From positions 1-12,498 of the forward strand of contig RBNI01005486.1 in the NCBI GenBank assembly GCA_003990745.1: a stretch of DNA of 12,498 nt, given 5' to 3'. Below are positions 9,590-12,498 of the stretch, in pieces (position 1 is the stretch's first letter; each line of letters opens with the position of its first letter). The notes beneath the pieces are model-generated. The model ran no database searches. It saw nothing but the letters and a program-made list of their open reading frames with translations, and was not told the DNA's origin. The position numbers and the translations under genes were made by a program. The DNA is from Jimgerdemannia flammicorona (taxonomy: Eukaryota; Mucoromycota; Endogonomycetes; Endogonales; Endogonaceae).

Positions 9590-9892
9590 TTAGGCACTAT
9601 CTGGGTAGTCTTCGATGACATCACCATCGATTGCATCATCTCTGAAGAAGTAGTCATCTAGGAAGAGTGGTTCGCGGATTACTTCTCCTTGTTCACTGAG
9701 GTAGTAATACATTGGAACTTCGTCACTGTCCCACAGGATAGCATCGTCTGTTTCGTATGCTGGGTAAGGTGTTGGTGGGCGAAGGATTGGTGTATTGTCT
9801 TTGCTTTCATCGGATTCGCTGTCTGCGTACCTTCTATAGGTTACAGCACTATGAGTTGCAGGGTTGTAGTAAGTTGGCGGCTGTAGTTCATA
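9590..9892 (-). pseudogene. In-frame 100-codon continuation beyond the TGA
   Basis: Directly after the TGA at 9893-9895 the same reading frame stays open for 100 codons to a TAA at 9590-9592. Composition and codon use match the upstream gene: C-ending codons, rich in Tyr, Pro, Asp and Glu. It begins YELQPPTYYNP and ends EDYPDSA. It contains AYET, WDSD and PMYYYLSEQGE, echoing AYET, WDND and PDYFNYNEETGE of the upstream part. This is strong evidence that it was coding. It is either the severed C-terminus of a 365-residue protein or is reached by stop readthrough. The TGA-TAT context is not the classic TGA-C readthrough context, so a nonsense mutation is preferred; CGA to TGA is the simplest, since the gene uses CGA several times. 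Confidence 0.8.
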
Positions 9893-10687
9893 TCACTCGT
9901 ACTCAGGTGGTGGGGTTGTGGGTTCGATCTCGAGGGTTGTCTGGAGGTATAGGTTGTGTTCTCCGGTCTCTTCATTGTAGTTGAAGTAATCGGGGGTAAA
10001 AGCAGGTTGGTATTCGTGCCAGTGATCATTGTCCCAATAAGTCTCGTATGCAGTTATGAACTGTTGTAAGTTCATTGGCAAGGTTGGCAGCATGATCAGG
10101 GTTGGCAGGGATCCTTGACTTGAGGTCATGTCGGCATCAGAGGGATCATTGTCTTCTGCTTCGTCTTCATCGAAGTGGATTATATTGTAGATGTCCTTCA
10201 TAGCATATCCAACTTGGGGCATTTGCAGGATATGGTCATCGGGGTGCGGGAAGGTTCTGTCTGTGGTCTGGACGTACTCGAGGTACTTGTGGTTGAGTTC
10301 TTGTATCATGTCATCGATTTGGCCATAGGACAGAGTAGCAACCATTTCACTGGTAGTGACTCGGAGGCGGGGGATGAAGGTGCTGTACTCGTAGAAGAGT
10401 TCTCGGTGTTTGCAGGTGATAAGCTTCTGGTGTTGAGACATCTGGGTAATGTCTGTATCATGGTGGTGCTCAACCATGTCTTCTAGGAGGCGGCCAATCT
10501 GGTAGTAGCTTGAGATTTGTCCGATTCGGTGGGCCTCGTTAAGCATGTTCAGGACATTCCATCGGGCTTCCACGAAGTAGAGAGGTGCTAGGCTATGGAT
10601 ATTCATAAGGGGCAGAGGGGGTGTGGCTCGGTTGACAATGGCATTCCAAATGTCAGCACAGATGCGGTTGTAGATCTCAGTGGTCAT
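9893..10687 (-). CDS. Acidic Tyr/His-rich protein of unknown function, 264 aa
   Basis: The product is not recognised. It is the only frame in the window with a clean start, even codon use and normal CpG content. The ATG at 10685-10687 has A at -3 (CACAAACATGACC) and is preceded by an A/C-rich leader, a TATA box about 70 bp upstream and a CCAAT box just beyond. There is no signal peptide, membrane segment or zinc-finger Cys pattern. Residues 1-170 look helical (for example NRICADIWNAIVNR at 7-20 and IGQISSYYQIGRLLEDMVEH at 55-74). Residues 172-187 are very acidic (DEDEAEDNDPSDAD). Residues 213-243 hold AYET, WDND and PDYFNYNEETGE, which recur downstream of the stop. The tail is PTTPPPEYE. No intron is needed. 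The TGA probably truncates a longer ancestor, so this may be a pseudogene or a shortened gene. A cytosolic or nuclear location is inference. Confidence 0.82.
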   Translation of the reverse strand: MTTEIYNRICADIWNAIVNRATPPLPLMNIHSLAPLYFVEARWNVLNMLNEAHRIGQISSYYQIGRLLEDMVEHHHDTDITQMSQHQKLITCKHRELFYEYSTFIPRLRVTTSEMVATLSYGQIDDMIQELNHKYLEYVQTTDRTFPHPDDHILQMPQVGYAMKDIYNIIHFDEDEAEDNDPSDADMTSSQGSLPTLIMLPTLPMNLQQFITAYETYWDNDHWHEYQPAFTPDYFNYNEETGEHNLYLQTTLEIEPTTPPPEYE

Positions 10688-10756
10688 GTTTGTGTATATT
10701 AGAAGTTGTGGTTGTTGTTTGTTTTGGTTCTCTGTTTCGACGTGTCTCAGTGCTCA

Positions 10757-10766
10757 GTATATATAC
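10757..10766 (-). promoter_or_regulatory. TATA box of the insert gene
   Basis: GTATATATAC lies about 70 bp upstream of the ATG on the - strand, followed by a CA-rich leader. Placement and context fit a fungal core promoter. Confidence 0.65.
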
Positions 10767-10777
10767 ATTTGGTCCTG

Positions 10778-10782
10778 ATTGG
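10778..10782 (-). promoter_or_regulatory. CCAAT box of the insert gene
   Basis: CCAAT on the - strand (ATTGG on +) lies 11 bp upstream of the TATA box and about 90 bp from the ATG. It is a short motif, but correctly oriented and next to the TATA site. Confidence 0.45.
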
Positions 10783-10814
10783 TAAGATTCTGTTTGTGTG
10801 AATCTTGTATTCCA

Positions 10815-10866
10815 TGACTTCGTATTGACTCAGCTTGTGTGCTGTGACTTCGGTTTGACTCAGCTT
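10815..10866 (+). repeat. Paired 22-bp direct repeats with TGACTCA cores
   Basis: 10815-10836 and 10845-10866 match at 20 of 22 positions with a 30-bp period. Each contains TGACTCA (10826-10832 and 10856-10862), the palindromic binding core of GCN4/CpcA/AP-1-type bZIP factors. They lie about 130-180 bp upstream of the ATG, where an upstream activating sequence would sit. Control by an amino-acid-starvation type regulator is a hypothesis from the motif only. Confidence 0.75.
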
Positions 10867-10869
10867 CGT

Positions 10870-10969
10870 GATCAGGCAGGTGATTTCTAGGTTTGTTCAG
10901 AGGTTGCGTGTGATTTCAGTGGCTTGTCCAGAGGGTGACGTGTGATTTCGGTGGCTTGGAGGTTGTGCG
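10870..10969 (+). repeat. 31-32 bp tandem array at the right end of the insert
   Basis: There are two well-matched units (10895-10925 and 10926-10957), each with CAGAGG then GTGTGATTTC then GTGGCTT, plus a weaker unit to the left (10870-10894, sharing GTGATTTC). A partial unit follows (GGAGGTTGTGCG, 10958-10969). The insert ends inside this last partial unit. Confidence 0.8.
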
Positions 10970-10980
10970 CTTACATCATT
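10970..10980 (+). repeat. Right copy of insert-flanking direct repeat
   Basis: CTTACATCATT, one mismatch from 8893-8903. On the - strand it is AATGATGTAAG, which is closer to copy 1 (AGTGATGTAGTGAG) than the left copy is, so it probably preserves the original target. Confidence 0.7.
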
Positions 10981-12436
10981 ACTAGCTACATCTAAGTTCC
11001 TCTTAGTCATAAGTTTGACCTCCTCTTCCTGCTGAGCATCCAGAGCTACCAATATCTCCAAATAGTCCTCTCTATCCTGAACCTCTTTAGATGATCTGTA
11101 TTTCTTACACACTATCTACTATTTTGCCAACCCCTTTCTCAGACTCTATAAATTAGCTATATACTTATTCAAAATCTTCAACAGCACTATCTCTCTGTTT
11201 CAGTTAATCTAATACTTCTCCCCCTCTAGCAGTACTACCATCAACTCATTCTACAGCTTATATATCACCTTTTTACTTTGTAATATAGCTCTCTAGTATA
11301 TATATCTTACTGATAATATAGAAATTGGCCTCCCTCAACTCATTAGCTAAAATATTTATCAGTATCTTCTATAGTGACTTCTTAACTCTAACTATCTTCT
11401 CTTTCAGATCTAATCCCTATCTTCTGACCCCCAAGCTATCTTAAATATCTACTCTTACTAACTTATTCTAGCTCTCCTCTGTTATATCCTGTAACTTATC
11501 TCTTCTCTCTATTGCTGAGACCCCATACTGGATCTGAGCTCCTTTTCATATTACCATAACTTTAGATACTATACTCTCTCTATAAGTCATGCTCTCCTCC
11601 AGATCTTCTCCTAATGATATCACCATCTTCTCTACCCAGGCACTGACTCTAGACCTAGCTACCTCAGTATTCTCTACTACTTCTGAACTCTCTCTATACT
11701 TACTAACAAATCTTTCTATTGCTGCATTCTCAGTAGCTTAATCCAGATATATTCCATTATTAATAATCTTTATCACTATCTTAGCCTTGTACTTCTTTCA
11801 AGTCAGCCACCTCTGCTCTATCACCTCTGTCAAATCCTCTAGTGTCTTCAGCAAGTTCTCCTTCTCCTTAGGCAATCTCTTTACTCTTAATATCTTATAT
11901 TCTATTAGATCTTACTTTAGCACTACTGGTCAATCTTCATATTATCCTTCTCTATCAGCTATACTCAGATATCTACATCATCTATCTAGAACTCTGTACC
12001 GTTCCAGACCTAAAACCTGACATCTATGACATCTTCATACTCTTTGACTATATCAATAATCAGCTTTCTGGTCTCCTCCATTTTAATTATAGAAATATTG
12101 ACAACTATTAACTAAACTATCTATGGGTCTCAGTATAGATATCTGGCTATCAGTATAGTCTTACTCCTAACTATCACCCCCTTCTTCAGTTTTATCAGCA
12201 TCAGATCCTCTTTCTCAAGTCCCACCTCAACCCCCTTGAGCCCTTATAGAAACTCACCAAGGCTGCTCCTTTCACCTTCTGAGTCAGTAGTTCTAAAAAT
12301 AGCTTTGGCATAATAGTTAAGTCTTTAAAGTATAGAGTGATAGTAAATTAAGACACTGATTTCTAAAGTAATAGTATTACAACTATATCTGTTTGACTAT
12401 CAGCTAAGTCCCCAGGCCTTATGCTCAGCCTAGACT

Positions 12437-12440
<4 letters not shown>
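10970..12440 (-). pseudogene. LINE copy 2 ORF1, degenerate
   Basis: Reverse-complemented, the block matches copy 1 ORF1 nearly end to end. For example, 'AAAGGAGCAGCCT' followed by a Val/Ser-rich stretch occurs in both, as does the DYLEILVALDAQ segment (DYQKILEALEAQ-like in copy 1), ending NLDVASNDVS against NLNITSDVVS. TAG, TGA and TAA are frequent. Only one CpG (12000-12001) was seen. The last 48 codons before the junction are open. They form, with 23 insert-derived codons, a chimeric frame at 10897-11112 that is not a real gene. Confidence 0.8.
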
Positions 12441-12471
<31 letters not shown>

Positions 12472-12498
12472 CAGATTTTTTTTTTTTTTTTTTTTTTT
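12440..12498 (+). repeat. Long T homopolymer (A-tract of LINE copy 2 ORF1)
   Basis: 32 T (12440-12471), then CAGA, then 23 T to the window edge. On the - strand this reads A-tract, TCTG, A-tract, which matches AATCTG plus A-tract in copy 1 (1733-1748). It is therefore an expanded homopolymer inside ORF1 rather than a retrotransposon tail. The window may end here because an assembly stopped at the homopolymer. Confidence 0.8.

Larger units (their letters stand above)
8904..10969. mobile_element. Gene-carrying insert within LINE copy 2
   Basis: This 2066-bp block interrupts LINE copy 2 between the end of ORF1 and the start of the endonuclease. Homology to copy 1 resumes on the two sides. It is flanked by an 11-bp direct repeat with one mismatch. 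Its base composition is unlike everything around it: about 68 CpG by eye, against about 5 in the other 10.4 kb. It carries one leftward gene with promoter, plus a second promoter-like block. The left end reads TGTAAGAGGG and the right end GGTTGTGCG. They are not inverted repeats of each other, and there is no poly(A), integrase or transposase. The mechanism is therefore unknown: a non-autonomous element, captured host DNA or a repair-mediated insertion are all possible. A target duplication of 9-11 bp would fit Mutator-like elements, but the missing TIRs argue against that. Confidence 0.75.
7256..12498 (-). mobile_element. Decayed LINE retrotransposon, copy 2, interrupted by insert
   Basis: This second member of the same LINE family runs leftward. 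Reverse-complemented, 10970-12440 aligns by eye with copy 1 at about 1749-3265 (ORF1), and 7256-8903 aligns with about 3270 to at least 4150 and probably on to about 4700 (endonuclease and linker). The two blocks are contiguous in copy 1 but separated here by 2066 bp, so the intervening DNA is an insertion. No RT motif (DQEKAYDRV, FADD) is visible, so copy 2 stops before the RT. This is a 3' truncation, unlike the 5' truncation usual for LINEs, and suggests a later deletion or rearrangement. CpG is almost absent and stops are frequent. At the right window edge the copy runs into a long T tract. Confidence 0.85.

Noticed and set aside
10175..10486. 103-codon + strand open frame, and those at 9689-9886 and 9757-9984
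   Set aside because: They are antisense or overlapping shadows of the - strand gene, whose codon use and promoter fit much better.
8904..10969. Terminal inverted repeats or a poly(A) retrocopy signature for the insert
   Set aside because: The left end (TGTAAGAGGG) and the reverse complement of the right end (CGCACAACCTCC) do not match, and no A-run lies at the 3' side of the gene. The insert also carries its own promoter, so it is not a processed retrocopy.
10757..10969. Insert as an LTR retrotransposon with LTRs at both ends
   Set aside because: The two promoter-like zones share only short bZIP cores, not long identity. No TG...CA ends, primer-binding site, protease or integrase motifs were seen.

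Overview
The window looks like a transposon-rich, heterochromatin-like stretch of a fungal nuclear genome, most likely a filamentous ascomycete. Reasons: a dead non-LTR retrotransposon (LINE) family fills most of it. Its copies are riddled with stops of the C-to-T / G-to-A kind (CAG to TAG, TGG to TGA or TAG) and have almost no CpG. The one intact-looking gene has C-ending codons, a CA-rich leader and CCAAT/TATA promoter elements typical of such fungi. The species and the exact LINE clade (Tad1-like or L1-like) cannot be settled from sequence alone.

Layout: (1) 1 to about 1440 is AT-rich, gene-free and contains several perfect hairpins. (2) About 1440-7080 is LINE copy 1 on the + strand: decayed ORF1 (about 1470-3300), then ORF2 with an endonuclease domain (about 3330-4050), a reverse transcriptase core (about 5150-5560) and a C-terminal region with a GGLGLLD motif (to about 6000 and beyond), ending in an AT dinucleotide tract. 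(3) 7082-7255 is AT-rich spacer. (4) 7256-12498 is LINE copy 2 on the - strand, also decayed. It keeps ORF1 from an A-tract onward, the endonuclease and the start of the linker to the RT; the RT itself is missing. (5) Copy 2 is split between the end of ORF1 and the start of the endonuclease by a 2.07-kb insert (8904-10969) flanked by an 11-bp near-perfect direct repeat.

The insert is the most interesting part. By eye it carries about 68 CpG, against about 5 in the remaining 10.4 kb, so it escaped, or arrived after, the mutational process that destroyed the LINEs. It holds one leftward gene (9893-10687, 264 codons, function unknown) with a recognisable promoter. The same frame continues for another 100 codons (to 9590) past a single TGA. 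The gene is therefore either a 366-codon frame broken by one nonsense change, a recently shortened gene, or a readthrough gene. A second promoter-like block with no gene behind it, paired TGACTCA-type motifs and a 31-32 bp tandem array at the insert's right end complete the picture. The insert has no obvious terminal inverted repeats, poly(A) tail or transposase, so how it moved is open.

No rRNA, tRNA, CRISPR array or complete transposase was seen.
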